Source: Flavobacterium arcticum
GTDB taxonomy: Bacteria; Bacteroidota; Bacteroidia; Flavobacteriales; Flavobacteriaceae
Assembly: GCF_003344925.1 (NCBI RefSeq)
Contig: NZ_CP031188.1
Span: 186,001 to 250,000 of the forward strand
Direction: 5' to 3'
Length of the DNA: 64,000 bases
The notes beneath the pieces were generated by a model. That model saw only the letters and a list, made by a program, of their open reading frames with translations. It was not told where the DNA came from and made no database searches. The position numbers and the translations under genes were made by a program. Below, piece by piece: positions 17,196 to 24,223 of this stretch. Positions within the stretch are counted from its first letter, which is position 1; each line of letters begins with the position of its first letter.

Positions 17196-17221
17196 AAACC
17201 TGCCCATACAAGGGCAGGTTT
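17196..17221 (-). terminator. Intercistronic hairpin between MbnP-like and peroxidase genes
   Basis: A perfect 10-bp stem (AAACCTGCCC / GGGCAGGTTT) with a 6-base loop begins 15 bases after the MbnP-like stop codon. The following minus-strand bases are AT-rich but not a pure T-run, so it may be a leaky terminator that lowers expression of the peroxidase relative to the MbnP-like protein. Confidence 0.55.
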
Positions 17222-17235
17222 GTTCTTAAAAAAAA

Positions 17236-18060
17236 TTATTCGTCGTGGCTACCCGTACCATTATGAACGTGGTCTACCGTAAACATTTTTAGCGAATTAC
17301 CTGCAATAGTAATTAAGTTTTCGCCACCCATTATTGCAGTTGCTGTACCTGCTTGGTTAATGTTATCATACAGAGAGATTTTAGCATCACCATCAAGCAA
17401 TACATTAGCATCAACTTTAAAGTGTATACTTGGTGTTTCTGTTTGTCTTACACGTGCCGTAGTAGGCAGCGTTAAAGTAACTTCTCTATAGTTATCTGTA
17501 GCTGTATTACTACCTTGGTGTACTTGGTATGCTAGCGCCTCTGTGTTATGTGATGAAGTGTAAGTCCCTTCAAAATTAATAAATCGATAACCTGTACTCC
17601 ATGTCCATGTTAAATCATTGGCAGCAGCTAAATCCCAAAAACTTTGTTGCGCTGTTTCGCCTTGTAAATAACGCTGAGCATCTACTCCGATACCAAATTT
17701 TATAGTTTTATAGTCTCCTGCTGGGAAATTTTCTAAATGAATAGTTTTAAGTCCGTTTTCTTCGCTTACTACAAAGTAGCTTTCTTCTTTAGGGTAAGTA
17801 AATTCGTTACCATCGGAATCAGTAAGTACAAAGTTGCTCACGATATAATTAAAACGATTTATCGTTAAGCTTTCATTATTAGAATTAGTGTAGGTGTTTC
17901 CTAAAATAAGAGCATCGCCTGCCACACCGTTATCAAAGTAAAGTTCTACTTCACCATAAGTACCGCCTATTACTTCGGTAGTATCATCATCATTACTACA
18001 TGAAAGGGTACAGAAAGCTAGTGCTGACAATGCAGCGAATTTTATATATTGAAATTTCAT
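17236..18060 (-). CDS. MbnP-like copper-associated lipoprotein
   Basis: This 274-residue lipoprotein has lipobox TLSC (Cys21). After the acidic linker, the sequence GEVELYFDN, NRFNYIVSNFVLTDSDGN and ENFPAGDYKTIKFGIGVD is the N-terminal beta domain of the MbnP family (PF20243). The hallmark TWTWSTGYRFINFEGTY spans residues 151-167, and AYQVHQGS (His181) follows. In the characterised Methylosinus system a tryptophan of MbnP is converted to kynurenine by the di-heme enzyme MbnH and takes part in Cu(I) binding; Trp152 and Trp154 here are the natural candidates. The next gene is an MbnH-like peroxidase, which strengthens the call. The C-terminus is His-rich (DHVHNGTGSH). Confidence 0.85.
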   Translation of the reverse strand: MKFQYIKFAALSALAFCTLSCSNDDDTTEVIGGTYGEVELYFDNGVAGDALILGNTYTNSNNESLTINRFNYIVSNFVLTDSDGNEFTYPKEESYFVVSEENGLKTIHLENFPAGDYKTIKFGIGVDAQRYLQGETAQQSFWDLAAANDLTWTWSTGYRFINFEGTYTSSHNTEALAYQVHQGSNTATDNYREVTLTLPTTARVRQTETPSIHFKVDANVLLDGDAKISLYDNINQAGTATAIMGGENLITIAGNSLKMFTVDHVHNGTGSHDE

Positions 18061-18203
18061 TTTGTTTTTTTATTATTTAAGTTAATTTAAAATATGAGGT
18101 ATGATACTTTTATAAAGGCACAACATTAAGTTGCCCAATATAAAAATGCGCACACAATTACTGCAAAACACTAAATGTATTTTGCGAAAAAATAAAGGTT
18201 AAC

Positions 18204-18590
18204 TTAAATAAAAATGGGAGGGTGAAAAACGGATACTACAGCCAAGTGTGAATAGAAATTAGCGTATGCCGTTGACTGAACATAATCAGTAGCAGAGAAG
18301 TCGCTTTTAAAAGTAAAAGCAAAAACCGGTTGATAAAAAAGCACTTCTGTTTCGTGGTGTAGTGATTTTTTTTCAGATATCGGTGTTTCTTCCTCTGATG
18401 CTTTGGCAAGCTCTTTCATTAAGTGACATTTACCATTACATTTAAGTTCTGGTTCTGCCTTATTCTCACATAATTCATTGGCTATATAATCATAATTAAC
18501 AATGTAGTCAAAAACTGGTAAAACCGGCTTTAACAACAATAATAACGCGACTATGAACAATGCTTTTTTCACTTTGCAAAAGTACTTCAC
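18204..18590 (-). CDS. Small membrane or exported protein with CNGKCH motif
   Basis: The frame can start at GTG 18590 (128 residues) or GTG 18572 (122 residues, VKKALFIVALLLLL); there is no ATG near. A TACTTTTG (-7-like) sequence at 18584-18577 lies between the two, which slightly favours the shorter form. One N-terminal hydrophobic segment is followed by ELCENKAEPELKCNGKCHLMKEL, whose three Cys and one His could bind metal, and the C-terminus VSVFHPPIFI is conserved-looking. I recall similar short proteins beside metal-handling genes in Bacteroidota, but no function is assigned. It lies 143 bases upstream of the MbnP-like gene in the same direction, so it is plausibly part of the copper locus. 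Confidence 0.68.
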   Translation of the reverse strand: MKYFCKVKKALFIVALLLLLKPVLPVFDYIVNYDYIANELCENKAEPELKCNGKCHLMKELAKASEEETPISEKKSLHHETEVLFYQPVFAFTFKSDFSATDYVQSTAYANFYSHLAVVSVFHPPIFI

Positions 18591-18679
18591 AAAAGTTTTT
18601 AAAAAAAATAATATTTCATAAATTAAACCTTATTACTTATATGACGTCTTATACTTATAAACTTTAAAACAATAATATT

Positions 18680-19111
18680 ATGAGAACATGGATTTTAGCA
18701 GCAGTTATGATGATGGGATTATCTGCAATAGCACAACCTGGAGATTCTAGAAGAGAAAAAAAACTAACTCCTGAACAAAGAGTAGAGTTACAAACAAAAA
18801 AAATGACCCTAGAGTTAGACCTTACTGAAAAACAACAAAAAGAAGTGAAGCAACTGCTTACTAAAAAGAGTAACGATCGTGAAGAACTTATGGAAGAACG
18901 CAAAGCAAAAAAAGAAGAAGGTGAAAGACTTACATCAGATGAGCGTTTTGCAATGCAGAGTACTATGCTTGACGAAAAAATTGCTATGAAAAAAGAGATG
19001 AAAAAGATACTTACTCCTGAGCAATTTGAAAAATTTGAAGAGATAGGCGAAAAGAAACAAGAAAAAATAACAAAAAGAAGTAAAAATCTTAAAAAGCACG
19101 ATAGAGAGTAA
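18680..19111 (+). CDS. Secreted Spy/LTxxQ-like protein
   Basis: The 143-residue product has a signal peptide (~1-18, ending AIAQ) and is then almost wholly charged alpha-helix. Two LTPEQ motifs (KKLTPEQRVEL near residue 30 and ILTPEQFEKFEEI near 115) plus LDLTEKQQKEVKQLL match the LTxxQ pattern of Spy/CpxP-type periplasmic chaperones. In other bacteria such proteins respond to envelope stress, including copper. The 19-residue run rich in Glu/Lys suggests an elongated helical dimer. It is divergent from the CNGKCH-protein gene and precedes another small secreted protein gene that has its own promoter. Confidence 0.82.
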   Translation: MRTWILAAVMMMGLSAIAQPGDSRREKKLTPEQRVELQTKKMTLELDLTEKQQKEVKQLLTKKSNDREELMEERKAKKEEGERLTSDERFAMQSTMLDEKIAMKKEMKKILTPEQFEKFEEIGEKKQEKITKRSKNLKKHDRE

Positions 19112-19127
19112 TTTTTTAATGTTAAAG

Positions 19128-19159
19128 TTTTGTGTTGTTTCAAAATTTAATTAGATTTG
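19128..19159 (+). promoter_or_regulatory. Promoter of the small secreted protein gene
   Basis: TTTTG (TTG at 19130-19132), 19 bases, then TAGATTTG (19152-19159), a full match to the Flavobacterium pattern, with the ATG 33 bases downstream. It also argues for the start at 19192, since a longer frame would begin at 19132 inside the promoter. Confidence 0.7.
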
Positions 19160-19191
19160 GTTTCATAAACACTAAACAAATATTAGTTACT

Positions 19192-19554
19192 ATGAAAAAA
19201 ATAATTGCTCTTTTTGCCATGATGCTGGCTTTTGGCTATACTGCCAATGCACAACAGAGAAAAGCTACAGCTGCTGTACAACAGACAAGTGTAGATGAAA
19301 CTGCTATCAAACAAGCTGGAACAAAAGATGTTAAAGCATTAGCTGAGTTTATAGAACTTAGTGCCGATGAAAAAACAGCTTTTCAAGGTCTTTTTGAATA
19401 CAAGCACCGTACTCTTGCTGATAAAAACTTAAGTCAAGAACGTAAAGACATTCTTGCTGAGCAGATTAAATTAAAAATTGAAGCAACTATATCTAGCGAT
19501 AGAGTTGAGAAATTAAACAAGAATCCTAAGTTAATGAATATACTTACTCATTAA
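19192..19554 (+). CDS. Small secreted helical protein, unknown function
   Basis: I chose ATG 19192 because it gives a clean signal peptide (MKKIIALFAMMLAFGYTANA, cleavage before QQRK) and follows a good promoter. The mature part of ~100 residues is helical and ends in NPKLMNILTH. The sequence DVKALAEFIELSADEKTAFQGLFEYKHRTL has a spacing reminiscent of the upstream LTxxQ protein (a helix, then an SADEK turn), so it may be a distant relative. No catalytic or metal motif is visible. It ends just before a bidirectional terminator. Confidence 0.75.
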   Translation: MKKIIALFAMMLAFGYTANAQQRKATAAVQQTSVDETAIKQAGTKDVKALAEFIELSADEKTAFQGLFEYKHRTLADKNLSQERKDILAEQIKLKIEATISSDRVEKLNKNPKLMNILTH

Positions 19555-19574
19555 TAGTTAATAGATCAATAATT

Positions 19575-19600
19575 AAAAAGCTCCCAATTGGGAGCTTTTT
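19575..19600. terminator. Bidirectional terminator
   Basis: The perfect palindrome AAAAAGCTCCCAA/TTGGGAGCTTTTT has A and T tracts on both sides. It ends directly before the hemL stop codon and serves the two convergent units. Confidence 0.9.
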
Positions 19601-20890
19601 TTATTTAAGGTTGTTAGCTACTTTACCAACAGCTTCTATAGTATAATCAATATCCTCATAAGTGAGGGCATCGGTAATAAACCATGTTTCGTATGCCGAT
19701 GGTGCAATATAAACACCTTCTTGTAAAAGACCGTGAAAGAACTTTTTAAAGGTTTCGTTATCTCCATTAGCTGCGGTACTAAAATCGGTTACAGGAGTTG
19801 CATCAAAATGAACTGATATCATAGAACCTACTCTATTAATAGTATAAACTACACCCGTAGTATCAAGCTTTTCTCTAATACCTTTCTCTAAATAAGTTGT
19901 TTTTTCGTCAAGCCTTTGGTATATGGCACTATCAGTGTTTAAAGCTTTCAACATTTCAAGTCCAGCAGCCATTGCTAACGGATTACCTGATAATGTACCC
20001 GCTTGATAAACGGGTCCTGACGGTGCGAGATAATCCATTATTTCGTGACGTCCTGCAAAGGCCCCTACAGGAAGTCCTCCTCCTATAACTTTTCCAAAGG
20101 TTACAATATCGGCTTTTACGCCAAATAATTCCTGCGCTCCGCCTTTTGCTAAACGGAAACCTGTCATTACCTCATCAAATATTAATAAAGTACCGTTAGC
20201 GTCGCAGAGGCTGCGTAGCCCTTCTAAAAAACCTTTACTAGGAGGAATACAACCCATATTACCCGCAACAGGTTCTATAATAATAGCTGCAACACTATTA
20301 GGATTTGCTTTAAATAGTGCTGCTACATTATCTAAGTCGTTATACTTAGCTAGTAGTGTATCTTGTGCTGTACCTTGTGTTACACCAGGGCTATTTGGTG
20401 TACCGAAAGTAACTGCTCCACTACCCGCTTGTATTAGGAATGAGTCTGAATGACCATGATAGCAACCTGCAAATTTTATTATTTTATCGCGCTTTGTATA
20501 GCCTCGTGCCAAACGTACTGCACTCATACAAGCCTCTGTACCTGAATTTACAAATCGAATTTTATCTATATTTGGTACCATTGCTACGGCAAGCGTTGCA
20601 ATTTCGGTTTCTAAAGCTGTAGGTGCTCCAAAAGATGTACCTTTCTTAGCACGCTCTATAACAGCATTTACAACAGGCCCATAGGCGTGCCCTAATATCA
20701 TAGGCCCCCATGAGTTAATGTAATCTATTAATCTATTATCATCTTCATCATAAAGATAAGGACCTTTAGCTTCTTTTATAAAAATTGGGGTTCCGCCTAC
20801 GGCTTTAAATGCACGTACAGGAGAGTTAACACCGCCAGGAATTACCTGAGATGCTTCGGCAAACAGGCGACTACTTCTTTGATATAACAT
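19601..20890 (-). CDS. hemL: Glutamate-1-semialdehyde 2,1-aminomutase
   Basis: The 429-residue enzyme is a class III PLP aminotransferase. The PLP lysine lies in [18 protein letters not shown], and the sequence [15 protein letters not shown] at the N-terminus and [12 protein letters not shown] are hallmarks of HemL. It converts glutamate-1-semialdehyde to 5-aminolevulinate, the first committed tetrapyrrole precursor in the C5 pathway used by Bacteroidota. It is the last gene of a tight unit with a glucosaminidase gene (1 base between) and a PLP deaminase gene. The heme made here is needed by the cbb3 oxidase, H-NOX and peroxidase genes elsewhere in the window. Confidence 0.97.
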   Translation of the reverse strand: MLYQRSSRLFAEASQVIPGGVNSPVRAFKAVGGTPIFIKEAKGPYLYDEDDNRLIDYINSWGPMILGHAYGPVVNAVIERAKKGTSFGAPTALETEIATLAVAMVPNIDKIRFVNSGTEACMSAVRLARGYTKRDKIIKFAGCYHGHSDSFLIQAGSGAVTFGTPNSPGVTQGTAQDTLLAKYNDLDNVAALFKANPNSVAAIIIEPVAGNMGCIPPSKGFLEGLRSLCDANGTLLIFDEVMTGFRLAKGGAQELFGVKADIVTFGKVIGGGLPVGAFAGRHEIMDYLAPSGPVYQAGTLSGNPLAMAAGLEMLKALNTDSAIYQRLDEKTTYLEKGIREKLDTTGVVYTINRVGSMISVHFDATPVTDFSTAANGDNETFKKFFHGLLQEGVYIAPSAYETWFITDALTYEDIDYTIEAVGKVANNLK

Positions 20891-20891
20891 T

Positions 20892-21758
20892 TTATTTTAC
20901 TTTTAATACTTGACCTATAGAAAGGGCATTACTATTTAGACCATTAAGCTGTTTAAGCTCATCTACGCTCAAATTGTGTTTTCGTGATATGGAGTATAGT
21001 GTATCGCCTTTTTCTACCCTGTGTGAACCTGCTCCCACAGATGTATTTTCGGCTACTTGATTATCATTATTACTTGGTTTAGGTGTATAATTGTTACCTA
21101 ATACTTCAGCGTCATACCTATCAAGTTCATAGCGTTCTATAATTGATATTAGCTTATTAGGATATTTAGGGTCAGTAGCATAACCCGCTGCTTTAAGCCC
21201 ACGCGCCCATGCTTTATAATCGTCTTTATCCAATTTAAACAAGGATGCATACCTGCCTCGTGTAGTTAAAAATAGCGAATGATCATTATACGATTCGGCA
21301 GGGTCATTATATTTTCTGAAACATTCTTGCTCTGCATCATCATCATGATACACTGCTTCGCCTTCCCAACCTGTATGACATTTAATACCAAAGTGATTAT
21401 TAGCGGTAACACATAGTGTACCTCTACCTGCGCCAGATTCTAATACACCTTGTGCCAATGTAATACTAGCAGGTATACCATGATTACGCATATTACTTTG
21501 GGCTATATCCTTAAAATCATATATATATTGTTTTACAACATCGGCATATACTACTGTTTTTGATGTTGATTCAAGTACTTCCGATTGTTTCTTGTTACTA
21601 TTGTCTTTATTACTTGTTACCGCACTGCGTTTAGTTGCTACTTTACTTTTTCGTGAGGTACGTGTTTTGGCAGTGCCGCTTTTCTTTCTACTGGTGTAAG
21701 ACGAACCACAACTAACCATTAAACTTAAAACTATAAGTGCTAAAATCTTTTTTATCAT
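20892..21758 (-). CDS. Glucosaminidase with C-terminal LysM domain (lipoprotein)
   Basis: The 288-residue lipoprotein (lipobox MVSC, Cys17) has a basic, low-complexity linker (residues ~20-65), a glucosaminidase domain (~75-215) and one LysM repeat at the C-terminus ([20 protein letters not shown] to SIGQVLKVK). In the catalytic domain [20 protein letters not shown] contains the family glutamate, followed by [14 protein letters not shown] and [17 protein letters not shown]. Such enzymes cut the glycan strands of peptidoglycan (N-acetylglucosaminidase, GH73-like). Its start overlaps the stop of the upstream deaminase gene by 4 bases, showing translational coupling. Confidence 0.93.
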   Translation of the reverse strand: MIKKILALIVLSLMVSCGSSYTSRKKSGTAKTRTSRKSKVATKRSAVTSNKDNSNKKQSEVLESTSKTVVYADVVKQYIYDFKDIAQSNMRNHGIPASITLAQGVLESGAGRGTLCVTANNHFGIKCHTGWEGEAVYHDDDAEQECFRKYNDPAESYNDHSLFLTTRGRYASLFKLDKDDYKAWARGLKAAGYATDPKYPNKLISIIERYELDRYDAEVLGNNYTPKPSNNDNQVAENTSVGAGSHRVEKGDTLYSISRKHNLSVDELKQLNGLNSNALSIGQVLKVK

Positions 21759-22654
21759 TTATCTCTGGTTTTAATTAGAGGGAGTTTCTTTCTTGTTAAC
21801 TCCCTGTTCATTCCTGAAATTCCTTGCAACCCTCCTGTGTGAATTAATAAAACTTCGGCATTATCAGGAAAAAAATTGTTGTTAATTAAATCTATAACGC
21901 CAAAAACCATCTTTCCTGTATACACAGGGTCTAGTGAAATGTCTGTTTTTTGAAAAAAATCATTTATAAAGCCTACTAATTCGGTATTTACTTTACCATA
22001 ACCACCAAAATGATAATCTTCAATAAGCTGCCAGTTATCCTGTTGCGCAAATTTAATAATATCTACCGATAATCCTGCATTTTTAAGAGCTGGAAATCCT
22101 ATAACTTTTTGATGTGGTAATGCTGTATTAATAATCCCAGAGATAGTGCCTCCTGTACCTACCGCACAAGCTATATGAGTAAAATTATTATCAGTTGCTG
22201 TTAATATTTCTTCGCAACCTTTTATGGCTAATTGATTAGTACCTCCTTCGGGGACAAGATAAAAATCGCCAAACATCTGCTTGAGCGATTTTATATACTC
22301 TGGGTTAGTTTTGTCTCTGTAATCTTCGCGACTTATAAAGTGAAATTGCATACCGCACTCTCTTGAAAAACACAATGTAGGGTTATCGTTTATTTTATCT
22401 TCAATCTCTTCACCCCTTATTACGCCTATGGTTTTAATGCCATACTCTTTTCCTGCAGCAGCTGTAGCAGCTATATGGTTAGAATATGCTCCTCCAAATG
22501 TAAGCAACTGCGTTGCATGTTGCTTTTGTGCTTCGAGTATATTGTATTTTAGTTTCCTAAATTTATTACCTGAAATGTGAGGGTGTAACAAATCTTCTCG
22601 CTTTATAGTGAGTTTTATGTTTTTAGGAAAGTTTAGAGGTATGGGCTGGTTCAT
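21755..22654 (-). CDS. PLP-dependent ACC deaminase/D-cysteine desulfhydrase family protein
   Basis: The 299-residue protein belongs to the fold II PLP enzymes. LYS in HISGNKFRKLKYNIL (near residue 31) is the PLP lysine. TFGGAYSNHIAATAAAG is the substrate-binding loop and AVGTGGTISGI the phosphate-binding loop. Family members include 1-aminocyclopropane-1-carboxylate deaminase, D-cysteine desulfhydrase and related D-amino acid lyases; sequence alone does not separate them, and the length is slightly shorter than the plant-associated ACC deaminases. It is the first gene of the unit deaminase-glucosaminidase-hemL. Confidence 0.9.
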   Translation of the reverse strand: MNQPIPLNFPKNIKLTIKREDLLHPHISGNKFRKLKYNILEAQKQHATQLLTFGGAYSNHIAATAAAGKEYGIKTIGVIRGEEIEDKINDNPTLCFSRECGMQFHFISREDYRDKTNPEYIKSLKQMFGDFYLVPEGGTNQLAIKGCEEILTATDNNFTHIACAVGTGGTISGIINTALPHQKVIGFPALKNAGLSVDIIKFAQQDNWQLIEDYHFGGYGKVNTELVGFINDFFQKTDISLDPVYTGKMVFGVIDLINNNFFPDNAEVLLIHTGGLQGISGMNRELTRKKLPLIKTRDK

Positions 22655-22675
22655 TTTTATACTATTCTAAAACAA

Positions 22676-22683
22676 CAAAAGTA
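22676..22683 (-). promoter_or_regulatory. -7 element upstream of the deaminase-hemL unit
   Basis: The minus strand reads TACTTTTG (TAnnTTTG) 21 bases before the ATG. No TTG is seen at the -33 distance. Confidence 0.42.
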
Positions 22684-22804
22684 CTATAATAACCCTTTAT
22701 GCATTTTTATTTAGAGTGTAAAGATTATATCACTCATAGAAAAATAATCTAAAACCATAGTTTTCACTCAATATATAAACAAGTAGAAAAACAGTATGTA
22801 CGCA

Positions 22805-22833
22805 AAAACGCTCGGTTACCATCCGAGCGTTTT
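22805..22833 (-). terminator. Rho-independent terminator of the receiver-GT2 gene
   Basis: An 11-bp perfect stem (AAAACGCTCGG / CCGAGCGTTTT) with a 7-base loop is followed by a short T-run on the minus strand. It lies 34 bases after the stop codon at 22867. Confidence 0.82.
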
Positions 22834-22866
22834 CAAAATTACCAACTAAAAAAACATCATGAAATA

Positions 22867-24048
22867 TTATCTATAATGAAAGGCTATTTGTCCTATTTGC
22901 CCTATTATTTTTAACGAATCTTTAAACGATAGCTTAGAACCATCGGCATGAATCCAACGATTAAGAGGTTTTTCGCAAAGCATTGCTTGTGCCTCCTTAA
23001 GCCCATATATATTTCTCATTCTCATAAAAATCTCAACATCAAAAAGCCATTTGGTTAAAAACTTTTTTTGGAAAGTTTCTTCAACCACTTTTCTGGTCAT
23101 AATTTTAGCTCCACATTGGGTATCTCTAAACTCCATACCCAATGTTTTCCTGATTATGAAATTTATACTCATGCTAATTACTTTACGTGCTGACTCTTTT
23201 GTAATATCGGCACCTATGCGTGAAATTCGAGAACCACTTACTACTTGATAGTCTGAGTTTGAAATTGTTTTTACCAAATCCTGAAAATCAGCAAAATCTG
23301 TAGAAAGATCGGCATCTAGAAAACCTATATAGTCAAACTGGCTTTGTTCTGCAAGATGTAGCATACCAAGTCTTACCGCCTCTGCTTTACCGCCATTCTT
23401 CTCACAGTCATATATGCTTATGTGATCTTCATTACCTTTTCGTAATTCTTTAAGCACTTCTAGTGTATTATCTTTACTACCATCATTTACAAAACATAAA
23501 TGATACCCTAAATTTTTATTTACAAATCGTTTAAAATCATCTCCCAACAAACGCTCTTCCTCATTATAGCATGGTATAACCACACCTATACATGTTTCTT
23601 GTATAAATTTTTCTTTTGTATCAGCACGCTTTATATTACTACCACCACCTATTAATCTTTTTACACGAATAGCAATCTCGTTAAGACTTAATGGCTTTTT
23701 CATGTAATCGTTAGCGCCAAGTTCAAAGCCTCTTTCTATAATTTCTTCATCAAGGTTACCTGATAATATCATTATAGGGGTAGCATCTTTTCTTATATTT
23801 CTTAAATAATTAATAAGATCTAATCCTGGTGCTTTTTCATCAAATGTAATATTCATATACCCTTTTTCATCTTCGGGAGCAGAAGGCATATTCATATCTG
23901 CAATTAATAAATCTGGAGCAAAATCATCAAACTTTGTTACGGCATCAATTATATTATTAGCTCTTTCTACTTCATACCCTTGATCAGTAAGGGCTTTTTC
24001 TAAAGACAGAAGTACTAATTCTTGGTCATCTACAATTAAAATTTTCAT
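22867..24048 (-). CDS. Receiver domain fused to a family 2 glycosyltransferase
   Basis: The 393-residue protein joins two domains seldom found together. Residues 1-135 are a response-regulator receiver: acidic pocket Asp7/Asp8, phospho-acceptor Asp51 in LLIADMNMP, Ser96, and Lys118 in YMKKPL. About 15 extra residues follow Asp51. Residues ~152-390 are a GT2 glycosyltransferase of the dolichol-phosphate mannose/glucose synthase type: GVVIPCYNEEERL, CFVNDGSKDNT, the DxD motif at 245-247 (FLDADLST) and RDTQCGAKIM. No membrane segment is visible, so it should act on a lipid-linked substrate at the inner face of the membrane. Phosphorylation could switch glycosyl transfer directly. It is divergent from a polysaccharide-like operon. 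Its kinase partner is unknown; the phosphorelay at 35152-41289 is a candidate. Confidence 0.9.
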   Translation of the reverse strand: MKILIVDDQELVLLSLEKALTDQGYEVERANNIIDAVTKFDDFAPDLLIADMNMPSAPEDEKGYMNITFDEKAPGLDLINYLRNIRKDATPIMILSGNLDEEIIERGFELGANDYMKKPLSLNEIAIRVKRLIGGGSNIKRADTKEKFIQETCIGVVIPCYNEEERLLGDDFKRFVNKNLGYHLCFVNDGSKDNTLEVLKELRKGNEDHISIYDCEKNGGKAEAVRLGMLHLAEQSQFDYIGFLDADLSTDFADFQDLVKTISNSDYQVVSGSRISRIGADITKESARKVISMSINFIIRKTLGMEFRDTQCGAKIMTRKVVEETFQKKFLTKWLFDVEIFMRMRNIYGLKEAQAMLCEKPLNRWIHADGSKLSFKDSLKIIGQIGQIAFHYR

Positions 24049-24079
24049 GGTTGGTATTTTTTAGTTATGATTTCTGATG

Positions 24080-24087
24080 CAAATATA
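24080..24087 (-). promoter_or_regulatory. -7 element of the receiver-GT2 gene
   Basis: The minus strand reads TATATTTG, 31 bases before the ATG. A TTG lies 24 bases further upstream, one base beyond the usual range. Confidence 0.45.
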
Positions 24088-24186
24088 CACTGAATAACAA
24101 GTAGTTAATCTCAAATTTAGACTATAACCTGTTTTATGTCGATGAATGGTCATATTCTTTAGACGTATCATTTTATGTTAACATCT

Positions 24187-24194
24187 TATATTTG
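24187..24194 (+). promoter_or_regulatory. -7 element of the operon 24224-30082
   Basis: TATATTTG matches TAnnTTTG and lies 29 bases before the GTG start codon. No -33 TTG is visible. Confidence 0.45.
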
Positions 24195-24223
24195 TTATCT
24201 TTACTCTATACGATAATTGCAAC

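Noticed and set aside
18664..19143. 159-residue open frame on the minus strand, antisense to the LTxxQ protein
   Set aside because: Low-complexity Ser/Phe/Cys composition that mirrors Lys/Glu-rich codons of the plus-strand gene; no signal or motif.
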